A DNA stretch of 64,000 bases from Palaemon carinicauda (lineage: Eukaryota; Arthropoda; Malacostraca; Decapoda; Palaemonidae). Positions 53,790-63,930 of the stretch are shown one piece after another. The stretch covers positions 50,797,069-50,861,068 of the forward strand of contig NC_090746.1 of NCBI RefSeq assembly GCF_036898095.1, given 5' to 3'. The notes below the pieces were generated by a model. The model had not been told where the DNA came from and did no database searches. It saw nothing but the letters and a program-made list of their open reading frames with translations. Position 1 is the first letter of the stretch. Every line of letters begins with the position of its first letter. Made by a program: the position numbers and the translations under genes.

Positions 53790-54858
53790 CTTCAGACTGT
53801 CGAGAAGCTTGTCAGATCTCGAGGCTTTTCGGCACAAGTGGCAAAAGCTATCGCCAGAGCAAGGAAGATCTCCTCACAAAGAGTCTATCAATCTAAGTGG
53901 GAGACCTTTAGAGCTTGGTGCAGGCGGCACAAGATTTCCTCGACCACTACCTCTCTGAGCCAGATTGCAGATTTTTTATTGTACCTTAGACAGGATGCTA
54001 AGCTGGCTGTATCTACCCTCAAAGGATACAGGAGTATGCTCTTGACTGTCTTTAGGCATAGAGGCCTAGAGTTGTCCCAAATAAAGATTTGCAGGACCTC
54101 ATTAGGTTTTTTGAGACGACGAAACAGGTATAATTAAGACCCCCATCTTGGAACCTGGATGTGGTGTTCAAGTTTCTGTGCTCCAAGAAATTTAAACCTA
54201 TCTCGCAAGCCTCTCTTCGTGATGTAACAAAGAAAACCCTCTTCCTTATGACTCTAGCGACTGCCAAAAGGGTCAGCGAGGTCCAGGCGATTGAGAAGAG
54301 TGTAGGCTTCAATCAAAATGGAGCGGTTTGTGCCTTAAGGTTCGACTTTCTCGCCAAGAACGAGAACGCTTCGAAACCCTGGCCTAGGATGTTGAGGTCC
54401 CTAACCTCACGAACCTAGTGGGTCAGGAGCAGGAAAGACTCCTCTGCCCAGTTAGGGCCCTCAAGGCTTATTTGGCCCACACTAAGAACGTGAGAGGTGC
54501 ATCCAACTCGTTATGGTGTTCAGTGAAGGATCTTCAAAAACCCCTGTCAAAGAACGCTTTGCCCTTTTTCCTGAGGGAAACTATTAGGGAAGCCCACCTC
54601 TTATGTGAGGAAGAACACTTCGCCCTGTTGAAAGTACGGGCTCATGAAGTGAGAGCCATGGCTACCTCACTGGCATATCAGAAAAATATGTCAGTTAGGC
54701 AAATCATGGACGCAACGTTCTGGAGGAGCAACTCTGTCTTCGCTTCTCATTACCTCAGAGAGGTGAGAGTAGACTATGACAAGTGTTATACCCTGGGCCC
54801 ATACGTAGCTGCGGCTTCTGTATTAGGCAAAGGAGTTACTACCCCCACTCAACCTTAG
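53790..54858 (+). pseudogene. DIRS gamma tyrosine recombinase, two frameshifts
   Basis: Core-binding part in one frame to 54137 (LVRSRGFSAQVAKAIARARK, QRVYQSKWETFRAWC, LKGYRSMLLTVF). A frame change near 54140 gives the Arg box (TATAKRVSEVQAI, near 54265). A second change near 54410 gives the rest, with HEVRAMA (near 54650) and the Tyr box (SVFASHYLREV, near 54750), ending at TAG 54856-54858. All tetrad residues remain. The recombinase frame is −1 relative to RT, as in family alpha. Confidence 0.85.
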
Positions 54859-55249
54859 TTTGTATGCATGTATGAAGGTTTGTGTTTTTATGGTTGTCTG
54901 AGGACCTCGTCTTGTGGTACGGTTCCCTCATTCCAGATAGATAGTTTATATCTATTCTGCAAGGTTAGGTGGATAGTTTTAGTAAGGTTGCAGGTTTTTA
55001 TTATAAGGGGCGAAGGTTGTTTCTGAAGTCTAGTCAAGTTGTTGGTCTTACCCCTTTGACAGACTCGATTGAGTTGTTTGCAGCATAGCAGGTCTACTCC
55101 TGGCTGAACACTCCTAAGGGAAAGCGACTCTAGAGGCAGTAACCTTTGAAGTCAGCTACCTTAGTAGGTAAGGAATCAAGGTGTTTTTTCTCCTACAACT
55201 CTTTTGTTGTTTCCCCAACGATGTTTACTGTCTGTTTCCCTCCTCCAAA
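54859..55249. other. 3' region of DIRS gamma 2, no gene
   Basis: Non-coding DNA between recombinase stop and internal complementary region. Nothing else recognised. Confidence 0.45.
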
Positions 55250-56075
55250 TGTGTGAATGAGCTATATTTATATAACTGCCAGGTAAGTACTATTCATAAA
55301 AATGGAGTTGTGGCGGGATGTTACAAAAACAACCCCCACACCCTTGAATCACTCTAGCTGACAAATGTCTCCACAAAACAAACTTTCCCCTTACGTTATC
55401 TAAAACCAGACTCTTAGACATAAGGACAAAAAACAAAACAAAACATAACCTTAAAACTATATTTCTTAAGACTTAAAATAAATCATAAACCATCCACATT
55501 CAAAATAAATACTTTAAACCAATCAAAACTTAACACTTTAAACTAATCAAAATTTAACACCTTAAACTAATCAAAACTTAACACTAAATATATAATAACC
55601 AAATCACCATTCATATAAAACCCTAACAAAACTTAACACTAAACCACACACCAACACCAAAATATGTATTTTTATATATATTTTATGGAAACCAACACAA
55701 AGCCGACAGTCTTTTACAGCTTTTTAAATAACAGATTAAACTGTGTGGCAATTTGCCACAACTGCCTCGCTGAATTGGTTGGTAGTCATCATCCTCATCA
55801 TCATTATCATCATCATGATCATCATTAATCCAAATACAAAGGCCAGGTCATCATCGGTTCAGCAATCCAAAAGCGCAGTCCAACACAATCAAGTACAGGC
55901 CAGGTCATCAACAATCGTGGTCCAAAAGAGCAGTCCAAACAAAATCCTTTATTACAGGCCTGGTCAGCAACAATAAATCAACTCTCAAAAAACAATCTCT
56001 CCAAAGGAGGAATCACGGCCCGCCAAAAAAAAAAATAAAAAAAGAAAAACACTTACGAACACTCCTAACTAACTT

Positions 56076-58165
56076 TTCTGGGTCGATCTGTGGCGCCGGG
56101 TGAAAAGTCCTTCTTGTATGTCTTTTCTGATAAAACCTTCCAATTATACCAGAGAAAGATAAAAGCATGGAATGCTGAGGTTACAACCCTCGCGCGAGCA
56201 CCTTTTGGGTGTCGTGTATAAAGCAAAGGCGCGTGAAATCCACTATTCACAGGTTGTCTTCCATTTAGTTAATTCCTTCGTCAAAGGGATGGGCCGATAC
56301 AACGGCCCTAGACACACTCCCATCGCCGCACCACCCACGCCACGACGCGAGCGCCATCTGAACAACATCCTTCTTTTTGGAATACAAAGTGTTGATTTGT
56401 TTTGTTGTGCTCTCGGTCTTTTTTATCTATCGTGGATTTATTTTGTCATGTCCGAAGCTTCATCTTCACACATTCCAATGTTAAGTACCATAGTTTGTTT
56501 TGACAGTATTTTATTGTACCGGGCTTTTGTTTTATCCCCTTTGTGTTACAGAAGGTTCGCCTGCATGGTTCCCATCAGGATGATGATGATTCTCTCTGGC
56601 CTGCAAGAGAGGCTCTCCACCCTTGGGTATCGAAGTTGGGAAGGAATGCTCCATCTAGAGGTCCCTATCTCCTCGGAGTGTCCTCTCTAAGGTTGGACAA
56701 TGACCCCATGGACGGGCAGGTATGTGGGGATGAGTTTTGAGCCTTCAGCTTTGCAATTACCTACGTCACCGACCTAGGACCATTAAAGGATCCTAATGTT
56801 CATGTTACCCTGCATAAACTGTGACGGCTAAAAGCAACACATTCTAAGGAAATCCAAGGGGCTATGACGAGCTCTAAGGTATGGTGGTGAGTCAGTGCCG
56901 TTCAGGAACTCGGATATAGGTGGTACCATAAATCTGGAGGGCATAGACGTCCTCCCTCTGGGGGACCTAGATTTTACTCCCAGGTACTAGAATTCCCATT
57001 CAACGGATTCGTTCGATTGAAAGAGATTGCCTTGGTTAGCTTAGACAAGGTACCGAAGGTAACGGTATTATTTCCTAAAGGGCAGGCCCGATCTGTCTGG
57101 ACCAGGATGTTGTCAGCCTGGGGGGTGCCTGCCCTTTAGGAAATAATACCGTTACCTTCGGTACCTTGTCTAAGCTAACCAAGGCAATCTCTTTCAATCG
57201 AACGAATCCGTTGAATGGGAATTCTAGTACCTGGGAGTAAAATCTAGGTCCCCCAGAGGGAGGACGTCTATGCCCTCCAGATTTATGGTACCACCTATAT
57301 CCGAGTTCCTGAACGGCACTGACTCACCACCATACCTTAGAGCTCGTCATAGCCCCTTGGATTTCCTTAGAATGTGTTGCTTTTAGCCGTCACAGTTTAT
57401 GCAGGGTAACATGAACATTAGGATCCTTTAATGGTCCTAGGTCGGTGACGTAGGTAATTGCAAAGCTGAAGGCTCAAAACTCATCCCCACATACCTGCCC
57501 GTCCATGGGGTCGTTGTCCAACCTTAGAGAGGACACTCCGAGGAGATAGGGACCTCTAGATGGAGCATTCCTTCCCAACTTCGATACCCAAGGGTGGAGA
57601 GCCTCTCTTGCAGGCCAGAGAGAATCATCATCATCCTGATGGGAACCATGCAGGCGAACCTTCTGTAACACAAAGGGGATAAAACAAAAGCCCGGTACAA
57701 TAAAATACTGTCAAAACAAACTATGGTACTTAACATTGGAATGTGTGAAGATGAAGCTTCGGACATGACAAAATAAATCCACGATAGATAAAAAAGACCG
57801 AGAGCACAACAAAACAAATCAACACTTTGCATTCCAAAAAGAAGGATGTTGTTCAGATGGCGCTCGCGTCGTGGCGTGGGTGGTGCGGCGATGGGGGTGT
57901 GTCTAGGGCCGTTGTATCGGCCCATCCCTTTGACGAAGGAATTAACTAAATGGAAGACAACCTGTGAATAGTGGATTTCACGCGCCTTTGCTTTATACAC
58001 GACACCCAAAAGGTGCTCGCGCGAGGGTTGTAACCTCAGCATTCCATGCTTTTATCTTTCTCTGGTATAATTGGAAGGTTTTATCAGAAAAGACATACAA
58101 GAAGGACTTTTCACCGGGCGCCACAGGTCTCTCCCCAGAAATAGATTTTTCCTTCGTCAAAATCC
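56076..58165. mobile_element. 2.09 kb palindromic DIRS-like non-autonomous element
   Basis: Arms 56084-57087 and 57127-58129 (about 1 kb each) are near-perfect reverse complements around a 39 bp centre. The edges are DIRS-like: left TTCTGGG, and right, beyond the mirrored part, CCCAGAAATAGATTTTTCC followed by TTCGTCAAAATCC. That is the same extra right-end tail as in DIRS alpha. Both arms carry the same 172-codon frame (56172-56690 plus, 57524-58042 minus; one residue differs), which resembles no known protein. The uninterrupted LTR reads CTAACTTAACTATCGC at the matching place, so the insertion is precise and made no longer target duplication. Confidence 0.9.
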
Positions 58166-58463
58166 CTTAACTATCGCACTATAATCAAAGATAAATAATA
58201 AATTGTTCCTATCATTCACAATCACTACAAGCAAAGATAAACAAAACTGTACTTACTCAGAAAATCAATAATCACTTCCTCGCTGGTAAAGAAAAATAAT
58301 AAATCCAGCGTTCACACAACTGACTCAGGACGCAGTCAATCAAAAAAAGCATTCGCTCCGAAACATTCACCACTGTCGTAACCTAACTAAAAACATAAAC
58401 AAACAACCTCAAATATACTGACAGTCTTTCCCACCACAAACAATCATTCGCTAACTACCACTT

Positions 58464-58464
<1 letters not shown>

Positions 58465-58527
<63 letters not shown>
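58465..58527. repeat. (CT)n microsatellite of the 3' LTR
   Basis: CT run of about 62 bp; the sister tract in the other LTR is longer (62280-62357). Confidence 0.95.
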
Positions 58528-58529
<2 letters not shown>

Positions 58530-58579
58530 GATTTGGCAAAAAACAAAAATTAAAATAAAACAAAAATAAATCCTCCACA

Positions 58580-58590
58580 TTCCTCCCCCC
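58580..58590 (-). promoter_or_regulatory. polypurine tract
   Basis: On the minus strand GGGGGGAGGAA stands directly before the TGTGGAGG start of the 3' LTR, the usual place for the plus-strand primer. Confidence 0.85.
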
Positions 58591-58620
58591 TTACTTTGCC
58601 AAATCCTTCTCACACAACAC

Positions 58621-59319
58621 TTACATTATTTTTTTCATAACCCAGTCGCAGTCGGGAACGGGACTTCTACTCCGAGTAACTGGGCCCCCATATACTCTCT
58701 CATTCACTTCTTCCTTATCACAATCATTCGCTACATTAACACTATTCCTATCTAAATCCCTATCATCTAATATATCATGTACAATCCCATCTACCTCGTT
58801 CTCGTTTGGCCCTATAATTACACTCATTTCTATAAACAGTTCATCCATTTCATCAAAAACATTCTCAACTTTAGTAAAAGATTCATTCATGCTACTAATC
58901 ATTCTCCTATCTCTCACTCTCACATTCGTCATCCTTTCTTTTACATCACCTAAGGAAAAGCCACACACACTATAGGTATCATTCATACTCAGCCATGATT
59001 CATCTGTATTAACACATTTATCTTCCATACACACTTGCACATTTACACCCTTGTCATACTTATTTCTATTCTCACTTTTACTTATAAAATTTCCCCTTTT
59101 TTCATCCTTACTTAAAACTTTCAAACGCCTCTTTTTCCTATATTCAACTAACACTAATTGTTTATTTTCCAGCCCTAACTTTTCATGCAAACTAGATTCA
59201 TACTTGCTCATTTCTAACCAATTATTCATCCCATTCTCACAAACATTGATCCTATTCCTTCCACACACACAGGAGGACTCACCCAGCTGAACTCTCTCAC
59301 ACACTAGTTTCCCGAACAT
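58621..59319 (-). CDS. second ORF of the LTR element, function unknown (232 aa)
   Basis: Minus-strand frame overlapping the end of gag by 16 bp in another frame, a layout used for pol in many LTR elements. The protein is charged and rich in Lys, Glu, Asp and Asn, with scattered Cys near the N-terminus (SSCVCGRNRINVC). It has no DTG/DSG protease motif, RT YxDD or integrase HHCC. It ends with GGPVTRSRSPVPD. GPVTRSR-like ends occur at the C-termini of some gypsy-type polyproteins, so this may be a leftover of pol after an internal deletion, or an accessory ORF. Intact, function not assigned. Confidence 0.6.
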   Translation of the reverse strand: MFGKLVCERVQLGESSCVCGRNRINVCENGMNNWLEMSKYESSLHEKLGLENKQLVLVEYRKKRRLKVLSKDEKRGNFISKSENRNKYDKGVNVQVCMEDKCVNTDESWLSMNDTYSVCGFSLGDVKERMTNVRVRDRRMISSMNESFTKVENVFDEMDELFIEMSVIIGPNENEVDGIVHDILDDRDLDRNSVNVANDCDKEEVNERVYGGPVTRSRSPVPDCDWVMKKIM

Positions 59320-61121
59320 CCTGGCTGACTTAATCCCTTCTTCCTACATACCCTAGCTACATGCCCATCTGCACCACATTCAGTACACTTACTCCGCGGC
59401 TCCTTGCACATTCTAGCATAATGACCATCCTTACCACAATTACCACAAATCACATTCATACGATTACTACGACATCCACTCGCTATGTGCCCAGTCATAC
59501 CACACCGATAACATTTTACCCCTTTCTCTTTCTTGCACTCGCTAATTCTATGCCCTACCTCACCACATCCAAAACAAGCACCTAGAGCCCATCTACATTC
59601 ATTCTTCTTATGACCAACTTTCCCACACCTATAACACTTTTCATCACGGACACGGCTATCTGACATTTCTCGATGTACACTCACACTCCTATCCCTATTG
59701 CGCCAATTACCCTGCCTAAATCCTTCATTTGTCCTTACAGGTATTCCCACATTACTCGCCCTAACACTCCTATCTACTACACTATCAGCTACCCTCATCG
59801 GTCCTCTCATAACAGCATCTCTAAAACTAACAAATTCTGGCACACTTTCCTCCATTCCAGTTCTTACACTCACAGATTTACTTTCTTTCATACACCTATC
59901 CAACTCGTAATCCTCAACTATCTCTAAAATATCATCCCATGTCAATCTTTCTTTCGTCCACCTCATTTTCTCCTTCCGTTTCAAATTAACAAACTCAGCA
60001 ACATTCTCGGGTACAGTAGCCAAAAACTTCTTCATTAACTCCTTATTCTCATTTATGCCTTCGTCCCCATACTTCTTCCTAGCTAACGTTTCCAACCTAC
60101 ATACGTACATTGATATCGCTTCTCCTGCATTCATCCGTGCTTCATCAAAATCATTCTTACGCTTATACTTAACACTCCCTTTCATACGTTTTACCTGCTC
60201 AATTATTCTCTTTTTCACACTTTCATAATCAACGTCCCCTACACTTATTATCACTCCATACATCGTCAACAAATACCCAGTCAAATATTCTCCTAACTCC
60301 CTAGCCCAAACTCTTTTACTATCACCATACTTATCCTGACAATACCTCTCATACTCCTTGAAAAAATCATATACATCCCTACTACTATGCTCATTGAACC
60401 TTTCACACCGAGGTACCTCTCTCATAAACACAGTCTTACACACATCACGTTCATTCTCACTGCTATCATCACTGCTACCTTCCTTCTTGTTTCCTACTTC
60501 CTCGCTAGAATATAAGGAATCTAATTCCACAGTCATACTCCTATCCTTGATCATACTCTTCCTAGTCCTTTTCTTACTCGCCACTTTCACCCATTCACGA
60601 TCGTCCTTGCTATCAGCCTGATACTTTTTCTTCCCTTTCTTCACATCACTTTTACCTTTCTTCTCATGATTCCTATCACATTTCTGTTCATCCTTACTAT
60701 GCCTTATTCCCTTATCTTCAATCTCACTATCACTATTACTATTAATATCACTATCACTTCCTTTCCCATTATCACTAACCTTAGCCTTCTCATCCACTAT
60801 CAACCCATTATCCGAAGCTGAGGACACTCCTCCGACTGCACCTTCACCCATTATAGTTTTCATCATCCCCATGACTTGCCCCATCATAGCTTCCAATCGG
60901 TTCTCCATCCGTTCCTCATTCTCTTTCATCCTCATCTCAAAACATTCTTCCACTTTCTCTACAGTTCCCTTCAACTCCCTAAGCTCCTTCTGCATCGCCG
61001 CATTCTCCCAGTTCAACCTCTCATTCTCTACTAGCAAACTCTCTTTCTCAACTATCAACATCTGCTCCCGTTCTTTATAATGCCGCAATTCCTCCTCCAA
61101 AGCCTTGTATTTACCTTCCAT
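59304..61121 (-). CDS. gag with coiled coil and five zinc knuckles (605 aa)
   Basis: Structural protein of the LTR element. Residues 1-95 form a heptad-rich coiled coil (YKALEEELRHYKEREQML). A charged Ser/Asp/Lys linker follows (to ~225). A helical capsid-like region lies at ~230-410 (FFKEYERYCQDKYGD, SMYVCRLETLARKKYG, VAEFVNLKRKEKMRW). The C-terminus has five consecutive C-x2-C-x4-H-x4-C zinc knuckles for RNA binding: CYRCGKVGHKKNEC, CFGCGEVGHRISEC, CYRCGMTGHIASGC, CGNCGKDGHYARMC and CTECGADGHVARVC. Five is more than the one to three usual in retroviral or gypsy gags. The start ATG at 61119-61121 is 68 bp downstream of the primer site. Complete and undamaged. Confidence 0.85.
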   Translation of the reverse strand: MEGKYKALEEELRHYKEREQMLIVEKESLLVENERLNWENAAMQKELRELKGTVEKVEECFEMRMKENEERMENRLEAMMGQVMGMMKTIMGEGAVGGVSSASDNGLIVDEKAKVSDNGKGSDSDINSNSDSEIEDKGIRHSKDEQKCDRNHEKKGKSDVKKGKKKYQADSKDDREWVKVASKKRTRKSMIKDRSMTVELDSLYSSEEVGNKKEGSSDDSSENERDVCKTVFMREVPRCERFNEHSSRDVYDFFKEYERYCQDKYGDSKRVWARELGEYLTGYLLTMYGVIISVGDVDYESVKKRIIEQVKRMKGSVKYKRKNDFDEARMNAGEAISMYVCRLETLARKKYGDEGINENKELMKKFLATVPENVAEFVNLKRKEKMRWTKERLTWDDILEIVEDYELDRCMKESKSVSVRTGMEESVPEFVSFRDAVMRGPMRVADSVVDRSVRASNVGIPVRTNEGFRQGNWRNRDRSVSVHREMSDSRVRDEKCYRCGKVGHKKNECRWALGACFGCGEVGHRISECKKEKGVKCYRCGMTGHIASGCRSNRMNVICGNCGKDGHYARMCKEPRSKCTECGADGHVARVCRKKGLSQPGCSGN

Positions 61122-61188
61122 TTTTCTTCAACCTTAATCCTAATTCCGTCCTTCGTCCAACAGTCCGGCTTCCTATCCCACCTCGGCA

Positions 61189-61206
61189 GTCCCTGTTCGG
61201 GCGCCA
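61189..61206 (-). promoter_or_regulatory. primer binding site, tRNA-Lys type
   Basis: The minus strand reads TGGCGCCCGAACAGGGAC, an exact complement to the 3' end of the tRNA-Lys used as primer by several retroviruses and arthropod LTR elements. It lies 6 bp inside the 5' LTR. Confidence 0.9.
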
Positions 61207-61212
61207 AAATAA

Positions 61213-62277
61213 TGTGGCGGGATGTTACAAAAACAACCCCCACACCCTTGAATCACTCTAGCTGACAAATGTCTCCACAAAACAAACTTTCCCCTTACGT
61301 TATCTAAAACCAGACTCTTAGACATAAGAACAAAAAACAAAGCAAAACATAACCTTAAAACTATATTTCTTAAAACTTAAAATAAATCATAAACCATCCA
61401 CATTCAAAATAAATACTTTAAACCAATCAAAACTTAACACTTTAAACTAATCAAAATTTAACACCTTAAACTAATCAAAACTTAACACTAAATATATAAT
61501 AACCAAATCACCATTCATATAAAACCCTAACAAAACTTAACACTAAACCACACACCAACACCAAAATATGTATTTTTATATATATTTTATGGAAACCAAC
61601 ACAAAGCCGACAGTCTTTTACAGCTTTTTAAATAACAGATTAAACTGTGTGGCAATTTGCCACAACTGCCTCGCTGAATTGGTTGGTAGTCATCATCCTC
61701 ATCATCATTATCATCATCATGATCATCATCAATCCAAATACAAAGGCCAGGTCATCATCAGTTCAGCAATCCAAAAGTGCAGTCCAACACAATCAAGTAC
61801 AGGCCAGGTCATCAACAATCGTGGTCCAAAAGAGCAGTCCAAACAAAATCCTTTATTACAGGCCTGGTCAGCAACAATAAATCAACTCTCAAAAAACAAT
61901 CTCTCCAAAGGAGGAATCACGGCCTGCCAAAAAAAAAAAAAAATAAAAAAAGAAAAACACTTACGAACACTCCTAACTAACTTAACTATCGCACTATAAT
62001 CAAAGATAAATAATAAATTGTTCCTATCATTCACAATCACTACAAGCAAAGATAAACAAAACTGTACTTACTCAGAAAATCAATAATCACTTCCTCGCTG
62101 GTAAAGAAAAATAATAAATCCAGCGTTCACACAACTGACTCAGGACGCAGTCAATCAAAAAAAGCATTCGCTCCGAAACATTCACCACTGTCGTAACCTA
62201 ACTAAAAACATAAACAAACAACCTCAAATATACCGACAGTCTTTCCCACCACAAACAATCATTCGCTAACTACCACT

Positions 62278-62359
<82 letters not shown>

Positions 62360-62409
62360 GATTTGGCAAAAAACAAAAATTAAAATAAAACAAAAATAAA
62401 TCCTCCACA
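61213..62409 (-). repeat. 5' LTR (intact, 1197 bp)
   Basis: Complete LTR with TG...CA ends; on the minus strand it is upstream of the primer site. A (CT)n tract at 62280-62357 and an AT-rich body are the main features. A TATA box was not assigned. Confidence 0.9.
62281..62357. repeat. (CT)n microsatellite of the 5' LTR
   Basis: Uninterrupted CT run of about 77 bp. Confidence 0.95.
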
Positions 62410-62703
62410 GAGTTTTTATGATAAAACAAAGTTTTATGAATACTTACCTGGTAGTTATATATATTTTAAAGCTCACCCACCTCCCCTCAGGAGACAGGTC
62501 GAGCAAAGATAATCTGAGGAACAGAAAACGGGAATGATTCCAGGTACCATCCTGTAAGGGTTGTTAACCACCTAACAGCACAACCACCACAAGGCGGTTG
62601 GCGCGATTTTCGAATAAATTCTGCCAGAAGTCAGAGACTTAAGCTATATATATATAACTGCCAGGTAAGTATTCATAAAACTTTGTTTTATCATAAAAGC
62701 TCA
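62410..62703 (+). repeat. second half of internal complementary region and right terminal repeat of DIRS gamma 2
   Basis: 62410-62460 continues the internal region split by the LTR element. 62506-62703 mirrors the left repeat (GATAATCTGAGGAACAGAAA against TTTCTGTTCCTCAGATTATC) and ends with an extra AT-rich tail. The right edge contains CTGCCAGGTAAGTATTC, a strong 5' splice-site consensus pointing out of the element. Confidence 0.85.
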
Positions 62704-62860
62704 ATTTTTTTATATATGAATACATCTTTTATTATTATCCTCCCATACCATGTTCTCTATGTGAATAGAGCAAGTAAAAGTATTATGAAAGTAAACATGT
62801 CATACATACCCTGTAATTGGTTTAAACATGTTTAACTTAGTTGAATGAAGTATTTGTGCC
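62704..62860 (+). repeat. end of segmental duplication copy 2
   Basis: Matches 10450-10605 (GTAAAAGTATTATGAAAGTA, TTTAACTTAGTTGAATGAAG). After this the two loci diverge. Confidence 0.8.
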
Positions 62861-62989
62861 AATACAAGTTAGGTAATAATATAGCAAAACCATTAAATTG
62901 TAAATAATAAGCCAAACAAAACTGAAAAAGTAGTCAGCTAAGTGACCAAGTGAGTCCTATAAAACAATTGCTTAGTCAGCACTTCCTTC

Positions 62990-63930
62990 AAAAGAAAGGC
63001 TTTTCAAGACTGATTGTGGAGCAACTTTCAGGATACCTCCACTAGACCTCTGCAGCTGTTTAGCAGGTAAAGTGGTCACTTTTTCTCAGATTGTTGTCCC
63101 CAAAGGAACATTACTCCATTTATAAGGCCATTATACCACTGATTGACAACGGAAGGAGAAACTTCTCTCAATCACAGCGGTAAAAGACTATCGCTCAGCT
63201 TTAAGCCAGGTCCGCAGACTGAAGGAAATTGATTCCTCTTCTTCATGGGAACTCTCGGCTTTAATCAGAAGCTTTGCGCAATGTTGCCCACCTTAGGAAC
63301 TCCAACCCCTGTCCTGGAATGTGTTAAATGTTCTAAGGTCCCTAAAGTTAGCACCTAATGAAACTCTTCGCCGGGCATCATTGAAACAGTGTTCCTCTTA
63401 GCTTTAGCATCATCAAATAGAGTGAGGGAGCTATGTGGTCTCTCTCAATGTCACACTCCCAGGGGTGAAAAGACAGCTTTTTCTTTTGTGCCAGAATTCA
63501 TAGCTAAAAATCAAAATCCATAGATGACTGATAACCAATTTGACTCTTTTACGATTTCAGCAATCAAGGAGGTAACTCATGATCCAGACCGTCTGTTGCT
63601 TTGTTCTATAAAGGGAGTCCGTCCATCTTTATCTAAAGATGACTTGCTCCTTTCGCCATCTCGTCCATAACTTATTTGTAAGCACATATTATGAGAGACT
63701 ATTATGAGAGCATATAAATCTTTGTGAAAAGCATGACATTTGTGGTGTTACTGCAACCTTAGCGTTCCGCAAGAACCACTCAGTGGCACAAGTGCTTAGT
63801 TCTGGGGTCTAGAAAAGAGAGACCACCTTCACAGCCCATGACTTAAAAGATTGTACCCATAGATCCTTTGACACATTCTCCTTAGGTCCAGTGGTAGCCA
63901 CTTGACAGGTAATTTCAATTTATGCCCCTA
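62990..63930 (+). pseudogene. DIRS family beta tyrosine recombinase remnant
   Basis: Parallels 28080-28458 and continues beyond it: a core-binding piece near 63010-63250, then VFLLALASSNRVRELCGLSQ (Arg box, near 63390) and FSFVPEFIAKNQNP followed by TAG. Later pieces near 63730-63890 cover the His/Arg and end regions but are too decayed for a reliable Tyr box. Several stops. It gives the catalytic sequence missing from the beta element cut at 28458. Confidence 0.65.

Larger units (their letters stand above)
55309..58579 (-). repeat. 3' LTR, interrupted by palindromic element
   Basis: LTR sequence 55309-56075 continues at 58166-58579. The gap is exactly the inserted palindromic element. About eight single-base differences from the other LTR were found, all transitions. 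A (CT)n tract lies near its inner edge. Confidence 0.9.
55309..62409 (-). mobile_element. LTR retrotransposon, gag-only, minus strand
   Basis: Two direct LTRs (55309-58579 with an insertion; 61213-62409) start TGTGGCGGGATG and end AATCCTCCACA on the plus strand, and are flanked by GAGT on both sides (55305-55308, 62410-62413). Primer site and polypurine tract sit where expected for minus-strand transcription. The 2.6 kb interior has a long gag and one further ORF, but no recognisable protease, RT or integrase. It must depend on enzymes of another element. LTRs are over 99 percent identical by eye, so it is young. Confidence 0.9.
51452..62703 (+). mobile_element. DIRS family gamma element 2, with nested LTR element
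   Basis: Left terminal repeat 51452-51632 (from CATTTTTATGAATAG, then ACTTACCTGGCAGTTATATA) and right repeat 62506-62703 are reverse complements. The internal complementary region (55250-55308 continued at 62410-62460) is split by the LTR element. Without that insertion the element is about 4.15 kb. The interior holds gag N-terminus, 5'-truncated RT, RNase H, methyltransferase-like part and recombinase. Flanking DNA matches the uninterrupted sequence at 10440-10480, which is the empty site. Confidence 0.85.

Noticed and set aside
55743..55976. 77-residue frame repeated at 61647-61880.
   Set aside because: The two copies are the LTRs; the frame spans a CAT-rich repeat and a poly(A)-like stretch and has no support as a protein.
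61189..61206. Primer site identical in type to that of lentiviruses.
   Set aside because: tRNA-Lys priming is common in LTR elements; no pol, env or viral features accompany it.
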